From Gemmatimonadota bacterium (GTDB lineage Bacteria > Gemmatimonadota > Gemmatimonadetes > Gemmatimonadales > Gemmatimonadaceae), in assembly GCA_016704465.1 (NCBI GenBank), contig JADJAD010000004.1, positions 248,001-312,000 of the forward strand: DNA of 64,000 bases, written 5' to 3'. The first letter of the stretch is position 1. Each line of letters opens with the position of its first letter. Positions 34,978 through 43,723 of the stretch are shown here, piece by piece. The notes beneath the pieces are model-generated. The model searched no databases. It saw only the letters and a list, made by a program, of their open reading frames with translations, and had not been told where the DNA came from. Both the position numbers and the translations under genes were made by a program.

Positions 34978-35005
34978 CTCCCGTCCCCCGTCCCCCGTCC
35001 CCCGT
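34978..35005. repeat. 7-bp tandem repeat YCCCCGT, four units, before yebC
   Basis: CTCCCGT followed by three CCCCCGT copies, immediately upstream of the TATATTTC element of yebC. It is the same sequence family as the repeat at 31944-31971. Confidence 0.85.
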
Positions 35006-35008
35006 CCC

Positions 35009-35016
35009 TATATTTC
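35009..35016 (+). promoter_or_regulatory. TATATTTC promoter element of yebC
   Basis: An isolated AT-rich octamer fitting TAnnTTTS in an otherwise GC-rich gap, 37 bases before the yebC ATG. No clear -33 TTG is present because the CCCCCGT repeat occupies that place. Confidence 0.4.
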
Positions 35017-35052
35017 CGTCCCACCCTCAGAGCACCCGACGGAACGCTACCC

Positions 35053-35796
35053 ATGGCCGGCCATAGCAAGTGGAAGTCGATCAAGCACGCCAAAGCCGCG
35101 ACCGACGCCAAGCGCGGCGCCAAGTTCACGAAGCTCATCCGTGAAATCACCGTCGCCGCCAAGTTCGGCGGCGGCGACCCGGCGGGAAACCCGCGCCTGC
35201 GCACCGCGATCGACACGGCCAAGGCGGCGTCGATGCCGAAGGAGAACATCGAGCGCGCGGTCAAGAAGGGGACCGGCGAGCTGGAAGGGGTGGACTATGT
35301 CGAGGTCACCTACGAAGCGTACGGACCGGGCGGGGTGGCCCTCATGATTCAGGCGCTCACCGACAACGCCACCCGCACGGTCGCCGAGGTCCGCGCCAAG
35401 CTCTCGCGCGGTGGCGGCAACCTCGGCGCCACCAACTCGGTCGCCTTCATGTTCGATCGCCGTGGCCAGCTCTACATCGACGCCAACGGTGCGAGTGAAG
35501 ACAAGGTGATGGAGCTGGCGCTCGAGGGCGGAGCCGAGGACTTCGTGCGCGAGGACGACACCTTCATTGTCTCCACCGCGGTCGCTGACCTGCACACGGT
35601 CAAGCAGGCACTGGAGGACGGGGGGCTGAAAATTCGCGACGCCGAGCTGTCGTGGATCCCCCAGAACACCGTACGGGTGGAAGGAGAGAACGCCCAGTCG
35701 CTCCTCAAGCTCATCGAGGCGATCGACGACCTCGATGACGTGCAGAAGGTAGACGCGAACTTCGAGATGGACGACGCGGAGCTGGAGAATGCCTGA
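35053..35796 (+). CDS. yebC: YebC/PmpR family regulatory protein
   Basis: A 247-aa member of the YebC family. The signature start MAGHSKWKSIKHAKAATDAK is complete, followed by GKFTKLIREI-like sequence, NPRLRTAIDTAKAASMPKENIERA, YEAYGPGGVALMI and SRGGGNLGATNSVAFMF. The family was annotated as transcriptional regulators; recent work on close homologues links YebC-type proteins to relief of ribosome stalling at proline stretches. It heads the yebC-ruvC-ruvA block, a common arrangement in bacteria. Confidence 0.95.
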   Translation: MAGHSKWKSIKHAKAATDAKRGAKFTKLIREITVAAKFGGGDPAGNPRLRTAIDTAKAASMPKENIERAVKKGTGELEGVDYVEVTYEAYGPGGVALMIQALTDNATRTVAEVRAKLSRGGGNLGATNSVAFMFDRRGQLYIDANGASEDKVMELALEGGAEDFVREDDTFIVSTAVADLHTVKQALEDGGLKIRDAELSWIPQNTVRVEGENAQSLLKLIEAIDDLDDVQKVDANFEMDDAELENA

Positions 35797-35877
35797 CGAG
35801 GGCGGCGCCGCCGGCGACTGTCGGCAGGTGCCCGTTGTGCGCCCGGTCGGCCCCCCCCCGATCCTGCGGTTCCTCCC

Positions 35878-36375
35878 CTGCTAGTCCTCGGCGTCGACCC
35901 CGGAACGGCCGTCACCGGCTACGGACTCGTCAGGCCGGGAGAGCGGGGAGTGTCGGTCCTCGTGGAATGCGGCGTCATCCGCACCCGCCCGAAAGATGCG
36001 CTGGCCGCCCGACTGGTCGAAATCTTCGACGGCATCACCGAGATCCTCGCCCGCCATCGCCCCGACGCCATCGCGGTCGAGAGCGTCTTCTACTCCCGAA
36101 ACGTGCGCACCACGGTCACGCTCGGCCATGCCCGCGGCGTGATCCTGCTGGCCGGGCAGCAGGCGGGGGCCCGCATCCACGAGTATCCCCCGGCCGAGAT
36201 CAAGAAGGCGATCTGCGGCACCGGGGCGGCGAGCAAGGAGCAGGTGCAGTTCATGGTGGCGCGGCTGCTGCGCCTGAAGCATCCTCCCTCTCCCGCCGAT
36301 GCGGCCGACGGGGTGGCGGCCGCACTGACCTGCCTCATGACGGCCCGCATCGACGCCCTCGCGGGTCGCCGGTAG
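35878..36375 (+). CDS. ruvC: Holliday junction resolvase RuvC, probable CTG start
   Basis: Endonuclease that cuts Holliday junctions together with RuvAB. The catalytic acidic residues are present: D7 in LGVDPGTAVTGYG, E in VESVFYSRN, and D-x-x-D in SPADAADGVAAAL. The 165-aa length equals the family length only if translation starts at the CTG at 35878, which places the first aspartate exactly at position 7. No ATG, GTG or TTG exists in frame between the yebC stop and this point. A later GTG at 35950 would delete the first catalytic residue. Either a rare CTG start is used or a base is wrong upstream, for instance in the C9 run at 35851-35859. Confidence 0.9.
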   Translation: MLVLGVDPGTAVTGYGLVRPGERGVSVLVECGVIRTRPKDALAARLVEIFDGITEILARHRPDAIAVESVFYSRNVRTTVTLGHARGVILLAGQQAGARIHEYPPAEIKKAICGTGAASKEQVQFMVARLLRLKHPPSPADAADGVAAALTCLMTARIDALAGRR

Positions 36376-36439
36376 TGTCGATCCGCGCTGCTCCACCCCG
36401 CCTGCCCCCCGTTCCGATCCTCACGCCTCGTCTCAGGAC

Positions 36440-37039
36440 ATGATCTCGCTCGTCGTCGGCACCCTCGTGACCAAGGAGCTGGACCGGGTCGAAGTCCTGA
36501 CGACCGGTGGGGTGGGGTATGAACTGCTCATCCCGCTCGGGACCTTCGAGGCGCTGCCCCGCGTCGGCGAGACGGTGCGGCTGCATGCCTCGCTCGTCGT
36601 GCGCGAGGACGACTGGTTCCTGTACGGGTTCGCGACCCCGTTCGAGCGGGCGGTCTTTCGAAAGCTGTTGCTGGCCAAGGGGGTTGGTCCGGCGCTCGCC
36701 GTCGGGATGCTCTCCACCCTCTCGGCCGAGCGGCTGGTGCGGGCCATTCGCGAGAAGGACCTCGCCACGCTCCAGCATGTGCCCCGTGTCGGCCGGAAGA
36801 AGGCGGAGCAGATGATCCTCGACCTTGCCGACAAGCTCGAGCAGGTCTCGGCGAGTCGCGGTGGGGAGAAGGACTCGGGGGCGGCGACGAACGCCGACGC
36901 CGTGCGCGCCCTTGTCTCCCTCGGCTACGCCGCCCCCGACGCCGAGAAGGCGGTGCGCGCCGCCGTCGAGACCTCTGGCGCTTCGGCGTCCACCGCAGAA
37001 CTTGTCCGGGCCGCCCTTCCGCTCGTGGGGCGGCGCTGA
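36440..37039 (+). CDS. ruvA: Holliday junction DNA helicase subunit RuvA
   Basis: Junction-binding subunit that loads the RuvB motor. The 199-aa protein has the N-terminal OB fold (MISLVVGTLVTKELDRVEVLTTGGVGYEL), two helix-hairpin-helix motifs (LLAKGVGPALAVGML and LQHVPRVGRKKAEQMILDL), a Ser/Gly linker and the C-terminal three-helix RuvB-contact domain (DAVRALVSLGYAAPDAEKAV). AGGA stands four bases before the ATG. RuvB is encoded 4.2 kb further on, after two unrelated genes. Confidence 0.95.
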   Translation: MISLVVGTLVTKELDRVEVLTTGGVGYELLIPLGTFEALPRVGETVRLHASLVVREDDWFLYGFATPFERAVFRKLLLAKGVGPALAVGMLSTLSAERLVRAIREKDLATLQHVPRVGRKKAEQMILDLADKLEQVSASRGGEKDSGAATNADAVRALVSLGYAAPDAEKAVRAAVETSGASASTAELVRAALPLVGRR

Positions 37040-37111
37040 CACGTTAGGCGACCGATATGGACCGCACGACCGCTCCCTGACGCCCTCACTCCTCGCACCC
37101 CTCCGTCGATC

Positions 37112-38266
37112 ATGCCGGCTGCGCGCGCCTCCACGTTCACCGAGTCGGTCATTCGCGAGATGACCCGGGTGGCCCAGCAATACGGGGCCATCAACCTGGC
37201 CCAGGGCTTTCCGGACTTCCCGATGCCCCAGGTCATGAAGGACGCGGCCTGCGCTGCCATCCACGGCGACGTGAACCAGTACGCGATCACGTGGGGAGCA
37301 CCAGCGTTGCGGCTGGCCATTGCCGAGAAATACCACCGGTTTTACGACTACACGATCGACCCCGACGTCAACATCACCGTGACCTGCGGTGCCACCGAGG
37401 CGATGGCGGCCGTCTTCCTCGCCCTGGTCGATCCAGGGGACGAGGTCATTGTCTTCGACCCGTTCTACGAGAACTATGGCCCCGACGCGATCCTCGCCGG
37501 CGCCACGCCCGTGTTCGTCCCCCTCGAGGCCCCACACTGGACCTTCGACCCGCAGCGCCTGCGCGACGCCTTCACCGAGCGCACCAAGGCGATCATCGTC
37601 AACACCCCGCACAACCCGACCGGGCGCGTCTTCACGCGCGAAGAACTCGACCTCATCGCCGAGCTGTGCGTCGGCAACGATGTCTGGGCCTTCACCGACG
37701 AGATCTATGAACACATCCGGTATGCGGGCGGGCACCATGTGCTTGCCACGTGGCCGGGCATGGCCGAGCGCACGATCACCATCTCGGGACTGTCCAAGAC
37801 GTTCAGCTGCACGGGATGGCGGCTGGGCTACGTGATTGCACCGGCACGCGAATCGGTCGCCATCCGCAAGGTGCACGACTTCCTGACCGTCGGGGCGCCG
37901 GCGCCGTTGCAGCAGGCGGGCGCCATCGGCATGGCGTTCGACGCCGAGTACTACAATCACCTCGCGCTCGACTATCGTGCCCGGCGCGAGATCCTGTGCG
38001 ACGCCCTGCACTCGGCCGGCTTCACCTTCACCCCCCCCGAAGGCGCCTACTATATCCTCGCCGACTACTCGGCGATGAGTGCGCTCGACGACGTGGCCTT
38101 CGCGCACTGGCTGGCGAAGGAAGTCGGCGTCGCCACCGTGCCCGGTTCCTCGTTCCACGTCGCGGGCGGGCCGCCGCGCACCTACGTGCGCTTCGCCTTC
38201 TGCAAGCGCGCCGAGACGCTGCTCGCCGCCGCCGAGCGCCTCGCCACGATCGCCTCATTCACCTGA
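37112..38266 (+). CDS. Class I/II aminotransferase (methionine/kynurenine aminotransferase-like)
   Basis: PLP fold-type I transaminase, 384 aa. INLAQGFPDFPMP near the start, CGATEAMAAVFLAL, NTPHNPTGRVF, DEIYEHIRY and the Schiff-base segment SGLSKTFSCTGWRLGY are all present. The LAQGFPDF and TFTPPEGAYY elements are typical of the YbdL/KAT subgroup that uses methionine or aromatic amino acids. It is inserted between ruvA and ruvB, which are adjacent in many bacteria. Exact substrate is not predictable. Confidence 0.9.
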   Translation: MPAARASTFTESVIREMTRVAQQYGAINLAQGFPDFPMPQVMKDAACAAIHGDVNQYAITWGAPALRLAIAEKYHRFYDYTIDPDVNITVTCGATEAMAAVFLALVDPGDEVIVFDPFYENYGPDAILAGATPVFVPLEAPHWTFDPQRLRDAFTERTKAIIVNTPHNPTGRVFTREELDLIAELCVGNDVWAFTDEIYEHIRYAGGHHVLATWPGMAERTITISGLSKTFSCTGWRLGYVIAPARESVAIRKVHDFLTVGAPAPLQQAGAIGMAFDAEYYNHLALDYRARREILCDALHSAGFTFTPPEGAYYILADYSAMSALDDVAFAHWLAKEVGVATVPGSSFHVAGGPPRTYVRFAFCKRAETLLAAAERLATIASFT

Positions 38267-38287
38267 GGCACCCGGGCGAAGGGGCGA

Positions 38288-41074
38288 TCACCCCGCTCGC
38301 GCGAACATCGTGCCCAGCTGGCCACCGTGTCGTTCCCCGGGGAGCTGCTCCAGTTCCCGCCGCACGTGCTCGAGCAGCTGGTCACTTGTCATGGGGCGGG
38401 CAAACAGGTAGCCCTGCCCCATCGAGCAGCCCAGTGCGCGCAGCGCCTCCAGCTGCCGCGGCGTCTCGATCCCTTCGGCCACGATGCGCATGCCGAGACT
38501 TTCCCCCAGCACGATGATCGCCCGCACCAGGCGCGGGTCGTAGCTGGCCGCGGCCATCGGCGCCACGAAGCTCCGGTCGATCTTGAGCAGGTCGATCGGG
38601 AACCGCTGCAGGTAGCTCAGCGAGGAGTACCCGGTCCCGAAGTCGTCGAGTGCGAGCGTCACGCCTAACGACTTGAGTGACTGCAGCACCGGCTCGGCGT
38701 CGTCCGAGTCACGCATCAGGACGCTCTCGGTGAGCTCGAGCAGCAGCTGGTCGGGCGCGATCCCCGCCTCGGTCAGCGCGTCCTGCACGTCATCGAGCAA
38801 CGCCGGGTCGCGCACGTGCCGCGCCGACACGTTCACCCCGACGTGTATGCGCTGCCCGGTCTCGTCCAGCCAACGGCGTGCCTGGCGACACGCCTCGCGC
38901 AACACCCATCGCCCGATCGGCACCACGAGGCCCGCCTCCTCGGCGATCGGGATGAACGTGGACGGCGGGATGACCCCGCGCGTGGGATGGGTCCAGCGCA
39001 CCAGTGCCTCGACCCCCACCAGCTGGCGTTGCCCAAGCTCGACCACCGGCTGGAAGACGAGCGTGAGCTCCTCGGCCTCGATCGCCCGGCGCAGCTCCGC
39101 CTCGATGTCCAGCCGCGCCACCACGTCCTCGTGCATGTAGGGCTCGAAGACCGCACACCCACCCTTGCCGCGCGTCTTGGCGATGTACATCGCGAGGTCG
39201 GCGTTGCGCATCAGGTCGGACGGATTCTCGGCATCGTGGGACGAGGCGATCCCGATGCTCACGCCGACGTAGATCTCCTTCGCGCCGACCGTGAAGGGGG
39301 CGCGCAGGGCGTGCACGACGCGCTCGGCGACGGAGGTGGCCAGTCCGGCGTCGGTCACGTCCTCGAGCAGGATCGCAAATTCGTCGCCGCCCAGTCGCGC
39401 CAGTGTGTCGCCGTCGCGCAACTCGGCAGCAATGCGCGCGCTCGTCTGCACGAGCAGCTGGTCACCCACCGCGTGGCCCAGCGAGTCATTGACCCGCTTG
39501 AAGTCGTCGAGATCGAGGAACAGGAGCGCCACCCCGCCCGGAGACCGGGCTGCGCGACGCATGGCATGATCCAGTCGGTCGAGAAAGAGCGTCCGGTTGG
39601 CCAGGTGTGTGAGGGGATCGTGGAACGCCTGGTGCGTGAGCTGCCGTTCCAGCTCCGCGCGCTCCGAGACGTCGCGCGAGTTGAGGACGATTCCCTCGAC
39701 CGTCGGCTCGTCGAGCAGGTTGGTCGCCACGTGCTCCGACAACACCGAGCGCCCGTCCAACGTGCGAAAACGCCACTCCCCGCGCACCGATTCGCGCCCC
39801 CGGGTCACGGCGTGCCCCAGCAGGCGAATGGCGTCGGCCACGTCTGCCGGGTGCACCAGCTGCAACAGCCGCTCGCCCACCACCGACTCCGCCGTGCCAC
39901 CCAGCGCCTCCAGTGCCGCCGGGCTGGCGTAGCGCACGGAAAAATCCGCGTCGACGATCAGCAACATGTCGGAGGCGTGCTGGACGAGGGCCCGGAAGCG
40001 CGCCTCGCTCTCGCGCGCCGCCGCTTGTCCCGTCAGGCGCACGTTCTCCCGCACCGCCACCCACTGCCGGGCCAGCACCAGGGTGGTCACGACCGCCGCC
40101 CCCGCGCTCAGTACGACGCCATCCAGCGCCCCGTACCGCGCGGAGACCAGCACGAGCAGGACGAGCACCACGGCGCTCGCGACGTACGGCAGGGCGGTCG
40201 GGCGCACCCGGTGCGTGGCCGGTTCCTCGGCAGGCGGCGCCTCCCGCGCCTCCCGACCCTGCCGATGTGCGGCGACGGCCACCAGCAGCGCCGACACCGC
40301 CCACAGCCCACTCAGCGCGCCCCCGATGTCAGACGTCCTGTGCCCGAGGCGGGTGACCTGCAACACGTCGGCGACCAGCGCGACGAGCAAGCCGAGGGTC
40401 AACAGTGTCACCGCGCCCCCCGGCTGTCGGCGCGGCGTCCGCAGCCAGAGCATCGTCACCCCAAGCAGCAGGACCGCGTCGCCGAGGGCATACCCGACGA
40501 GGTATCGCAGGTCGGCCGACGAGGTCGTCGCAAGGGGAAGGACAGTGGTGACCGTGATGTACAGCAGCGCGACCAGCCCCGCCACCACCACGGTTGCCGC
40601 ATCAAGGGAGTGCGTGACGACATCGCCGCGCGACTGCCGCTCGGCGGGAAACCGCAGTAGCCCGACGAGCGCGAGTGGGTAAGACAGCAGGTAGACGGCG
40701 TCCGATGGCGAAAAGCCCGGCGCGTGATTGTCCGGAAACTCGAACAGCCAGAACATGCCGTGGCCCGCCCATTGCGCGATGCTCGCCAGCGCGAGACCGC
40801 GCCAGGCACGCCGCACCTGCGGGTCGACCGCGAGGTCCCGCGAGACCTGCCACGCCGCGACGGTGAGGCAGGCGCCGGACAGCAGCGCCGACGTCACGCC
40901 GAGTGCGTACCCTTGTGACAGGGTCGCAGCGGGGAGGAACGGCAGGACGACCGCTAGCAGCGCCTGTACGCCAAGCACGCCAAGAACGGCGATCGTCAAC
41001 GCGCTGTCCGATCCGGACAGCACGAAGAGACGCCGAAGCTTGGAGAGGGGGCTGGGAGCTCGGATTCGTGGCAT
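38288..41074 (-). CDS. Membrane-bound PAS-GGDEF-EAL cyclic-di-GMP protein
   Basis: A 928-aa signalling protein. About the first 330 residues contain eight to ten membrane segments, a MASE-like sensory region. A PAS domain follows (RFRALVQHASDMLLIVDADFS, about 355-470), then a diguanylate cyclase domain with an intact RLGGDEFAI motif near 560 and an EAL phosphodiesterase domain with GVEALVRW near 688, plus downstream LDDFGTGYSSLSYL and EGIETPRQ. Both active sites look complete, so synthesis, degradation or switching of c-di-GMP are possible. The ATG at 41074 gives MPRIRAPSPLSK; longer upstream frames overlap ruvB antisense and are not supported. Divergent from ruvB. Confidence 0.88.
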   Translation of the reverse strand: MPRIRAPSPLSKLRRLFVLSGSDSALTIAVLGVLGVQALLAVVLPFLPAATLSQGYALGVTSALLSGACLTVAAWQVSRDLAVDPQVRRAWRGLALASIAQWAGHGMFWLFEFPDNHAPGFSPSDAVYLLSYPLALVGLLRFPAERQSRGDVVTHSLDAATVVVAGLVALLYITVTTVLPLATTSSADLRYLVGYALGDAVLLLGVTMLWLRTPRRQPGGAVTLLTLGLLVALVADVLQVTRLGHRTSDIGGALSGLWAVSALLVAVAAHRQGREAREAPPAEEPATHRVRPTALPYVASAVVLVLLVLVSARYGALDGVVLSAGAAVVTTLVLARQWVAVRENVRLTGQAAARESEARFRALVQHASDMLLIVDADFSVRYASPAALEALGGTAESVVGERLLQLVHPADVADAIRLLGHAVTRGRESVRGEWRFRTLDGRSVLSEHVATNLLDEPTVEGIVLNSRDVSERAELERQLTHQAFHDPLTHLANRTLFLDRLDHAMRRAARSPGGVALLFLDLDDFKRVNDSLGHAVGDQLLVQTSARIAAELRDGDTLARLGGDEFAILLEDVTDAGLATSVAERVVHALRAPFTVGAKEIYVGVSIGIASSHDAENPSDLMRNADLAMYIAKTRGKGGCAVFEPYMHEDVVARLDIEAELRRAIEAEELTLVFQPVVELGQRQLVGVEALVRWTHPTRGVIPPSTFIPIAEEAGLVVPIGRWVLREACRQARRWLDETGQRIHVGVNVSARHVRDPALLDDVQDALTEAGIAPDQLLLELTESVLMRDSDDAEPVLQSLKSLGVTLALDDFGTGYSSLSYLQRFPIDLLKIDRSFVAPMAAASYDPRLVRAIIVLGESLGMRIVAEGIETPRQLEALRALGCSMGQGYLFARPMTSDQLLEHVRRELEQLPGERHGGQLGTMFARAG

Positions 41075-41221
41075 GATGCATAGGTGATTCTCGACGCCGG
41101 ACCGCGCGAACTTGACGTCGTGCGTACCCGCCGACCGGTTATCGAACTTGGCATGCCTTCGGGCTATATTCTCCCCCGTCGCGGCGCCGTCGCCCGGCTT
41201 CCGTCCCTCGCCCGTCGCCCA

Positions 41222-42262
41222 GTGCCTCGCGAAATCACCACGCCCGACGAAATCCCCGAAGAGGGCCCGGTCGAGCTGTCGCTCCGCCCGCAGCGGCTGG
41301 CGGAGTTCATCGGACAGGCGAAGGTGAAGGACAGCCTGCGCATCTCCATCGACGCTGCGCTCAACCGGCGCGAACCGCTGGACCACACGCTCTTCTTCGG
41401 GCCACCCGGGCTGGGCAAGACGACACTGGCCGAGTTGATCGCGCGCGAACTGGGCGTCAACATCCGCACCACCTCCGGGCCCGCGCTGGAGAAGCCGGGC
41501 GACCTGGTCGGGACGCTGACCAACCTGCGGGACGGCGACATCCTCTTCATCGACGAGATCCATCGCCTCAAGCCCGTCATCGAGGAATTCCTCTATCCGG
41601 CCATGGAGGACTACCGCATCGACATCCGGCTGAGCGAAGGGCCCAAGGCGCAGACGATCACGATGCCGATCGAGCGCTTTACCCTCATCGGGGCGACGAC
41701 ACGGCAAGGAATGCTCACCCCGCCCATGCGTGCGCGCTTCGGCATCGTGCACCGGCTCAACTACTATCCGGCCGAGGATCTCGAGCTCATCGTGCAGCGC
41801 ACGGCCGACGTGTTGCAGGTGGCGGTCGATGGCGCCGGGGCGCACGAGATCGCCCGCCGCTCCCGCGGCACGCCGCGCATCGCAAACCGCCTGCTGCGCC
41901 GCGTGCGCGACTACGCCCAGGTGCGGGCCGACGGCGACATCACGCTCCCCGTGGCCAACCAGGCACTGCAGCTGCTGGACGTGGATCAGTTCGGGCTCGA
42001 CGACATGGATGCCCGCATCCTGCGCGCCATCATCGAGAAGTTCGAGGGAGGGCCGGTGGGGGTCAGCTCCATCGCCGCCGCCGTCGCCGAGGACGCCGGG
42101 ACGATCGAGGAGGTGTACGAACCGTTCCTCGTGCAGAACGGCTTCCTGCAGCGCACCCCGCGCGGGCGGGTCGCCACCTCGCTCGCCTATCGTCACTTCG
42201 GCTTCAGTCCCCCCAGCGCGGCTGACCAGGTGCAGCGTGGCCTGTTCGAGGGATCGGCGTAG
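41222..42262 (+). CDS. ruvB: Holliday junction branch-migration ATPase RuvB
   Basis: Hexameric AAA+ motor of the RuvABC complex. From the GTG at 41222 the 346-aa product begins VPREITTPDEIPEEG and has the normal RuvB length. LRPQRLAEFIGQ, Walker A GPPGLGKTT, Walker B ILFIDEIHRL, GATTRQGMLTPPMRARFGI and the C-terminal winged helix (EPFLVQNGFLQRTPRGRVAT) are complete. Earlier in-frame starts at 41084 (GTG) or 41153 (ATG) exist but would add a non-conserved tail. A TATATT stretch at 41165-41170 may be the promoter, which would exclude them. Confidence 0.95.
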   Translation: MPREITTPDEIPEEGPVELSLRPQRLAEFIGQAKVKDSLRISIDAALNRREPLDHTLFFGPPGLGKTTLAELIARELGVNIRTTSGPALEKPGDLVGTLTNLRDGDILFIDEIHRLKPVIEEFLYPAMEDYRIDIRLSEGPKAQTITMPIERFTLIGATTRQGMLTPPMRARFGIVHRLNYYPAEDLELIVQRTADVLQVAVDGAGAHEIARRSRGTPRIANRLLRRVRDYAQVRADGDITLPVANQALQLLDVDQFGLDDMDARILRAIIEKFEGGPVGVSSIAAAVAEDAGTIEEVYEPFLVQNGFLQRTPRGRVATSLAYRHFGFSPPSAADQVQRGLFEGSA

Positions 42263-42279
42263 CCCGCCGTAGTTACCGA

Positions 42280-43320
42280 ATGGCCACCCCGCTGTACCAG
42301 ACCGCCGCCTTCGACTTCGACCTCCCCGACGCATCGATCGCGCAGGCCCCCTGCGATCGTCGCGACGCGTCGCGCCTCATGGTCGTGGACCGGGCGACCG
42401 CGAGCATCCGGCACGGCACGTTCGCCGACCTGCCGACGCTCATCCCACCGGGCGACGTGCTGGTGCGCAATACGACCCGGGTGATCAAGGCGCGCCTGCT
42501 CGGAACACGTCCATCGGGCGCACCGGCCGAGGTCATGCTGCTCAAGCCGCTGGGCGACCGGCGCTGGGAAGCCATGGTGCAACCTGGCGCCAAGCTGAAG
42601 CCCGGACGTGTGGTGCACATCGCCCCCGGCTTCGACGTGCACATTCTCGAGTCAACGGCTCGGCAGACGCGGGTGGTGCGCCTGGAGGTTGCCGAGGACG
42701 ACGCGGTCGCGATCGATCGACACGGGCACGTGCCGCTGCCGCCATACATCGAGCGCGGCGACGAGGCCGGCGACGCCGAGCGATACCAGACCGTCTACGC
42801 GCGCGAGCCCGGCTCCGTGGCGGCGCCGACGGCGGGGCTGCACTTCACGCCATCACTGCTCGAGACCCTCGCCGCGCGAGGCGTGCAACTCGCCGATGTC
42901 CTCCTCCATGTGGGGGCCGGCACCTTCAAGCCGGTCGAGGCAGCCGACCTCGCCGCGCACACCATGCACGAGGAGTGGTACCGCATCAGCGACGGGACGG
43001 CCGCACAACTCAACGCCGCGCACGCCGCGGGCGCCTCCGTGTGGGCGGTGGGCACGACGTCCGTGCGCACGCTGGAGTCGGTGGCCGACGTTGATGGTCG
43101 CCTCACGGCCGGCGAGGGTGACACGTCCATCTTCATCTATCCGCCCTATACGTTTCGCGCGGTGGATCGGCTGGTGACCAACTTTCACCTCCCGCGTTCC
43201 ACGCTCCTCATGCTGGTGGCGGCGTTCGCCGGCTACGACCTCATCATGGACGCCTACCGCACCGCCGTGCGCGACGGCTATCGATTCTATTCCTATGGCG
43301 ATGCGATGGTCATCCTCTAG
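42280..43320 (+). CDS. queA: S-adenosylmethionine:tRNA ribosyltransferase-isomerase
   Basis: Makes epoxyqueuosine in tRNA from preQ1 using the ribosyl part of SAM. The 346-aa length is standard. FDFDLPDASIAQAP, RDASRLMVVDR, DVLVRNTTRVIKARL, PLPPYIERGDEAGDAERYQTVYA, GSVAAPTAGLHFT and the C-terminal NFHLPRSTLLMLVAAFAG are family signatures. It is followed by tgt, the previous enzyme of the queuosine pathway, after one small gene. Confidence 0.96.
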   Translation: MATPLYQTAAFDFDLPDASIAQAPCDRRDASRLMVVDRATASIRHGTFADLPTLIPPGDVLVRNTTRVIKARLLGTRPSGAPAEVMLLKPLGDRRWEAMVQPGAKLKPGRVVHIAPGFDVHILESTARQTRVVRLEVAEDDAVAIDRHGHVPLPPYIERGDEAGDAERYQTVYAREPGSVAAPTAGLHFTPSLLETLAARGVQLADVLLHVGAGTFKPVEAADLAAHTMHEEWYRISDGTAAQLNAAHAAGASVWAVGTTSVRTLESVADVDGRLTAGEGDTSIFIYPPYTFRAVDRLVTNFHLPRSTLLMLVAAFAGYDLIMDAYRTAVRDGYRFYSYGDAMVIL

Positions 43321-43720
43321 GCGCGCCGTGCAGGGCGTCGCGGCGGCGCTGGCGCTGGGCTGCGTCACCGTCACCACCCGCGCCTTCCTCCCCTCGCCGC
43401 AGAACCCCATCTACACGCCGCCCAAGGCGGAGCCAGTGCTCGCCGAGTACGTGCGCCTGCAGTGCGACGCGCTGCGCAAGGCCCAGCGTCCCGACTCTGG
43501 CACGGCACGCTTTGTCCTGGACGTGGACACGCTGGGATTCACCACGCGCGCGGAGCTGGTGCGCGGGACGGGCGACGACATGCTGGACGGCGTGTTCGGC
43601 GCCGTGGCCGCGCAACTCACCCTCGACGCCGCGCCCGCGAAGCGGCGGGAACGACTGGCGATCGTGTACCAGTGCACGGCGAATGATGCCCATGTCGCCG
43701 TCCGCACCGGGGGCGCGTAA
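43295..43720 (+). CDS. Small exported protein with a TonB-C-like segment
   Basis: A 141-aa protein starting inside the 3' end of queA (ATG at 43295 or, in frame, 43301). A hydrophobic N-terminus (VQGVAAALALGCVTVTT) suggests export; the cysteine fits a lipobox only poorly. The segment ARFVLDVDTLGFTTRAELVRGTGDDMLDGVF resembles the C-terminal domain of TonB-like proteins (VDtxGxv...stGdxxLD). It lies between queA and tgt on the same strand and ends 3 bases before the tgt GTG, so it is part of the operon. Function unknown. Confidence 0.65.
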   Translation: MAMRWSSSRRAVQGVAAALALGCVTVTTRAFLPSPQNPIYTPPKAEPVLAEYVRLQCDALRKAQRPDSGTARFVLDVDTLGFTTRAELVRGTGDDMLDGVFGAVAAQLTLDAAPAKRRERLAIVYQCTANDAHVAVRTGGA

Positions 43721-43723
43721 CGC

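Noticed and set aside
41075..42334. N-terminal extension of the GGDEF-EAL frame across ruvB
   Set aside because: Runs antisense through ruvB with non-conserved Arg-rich sequence; the ATG at 41074 directly precedes the first hydrophobic segment.
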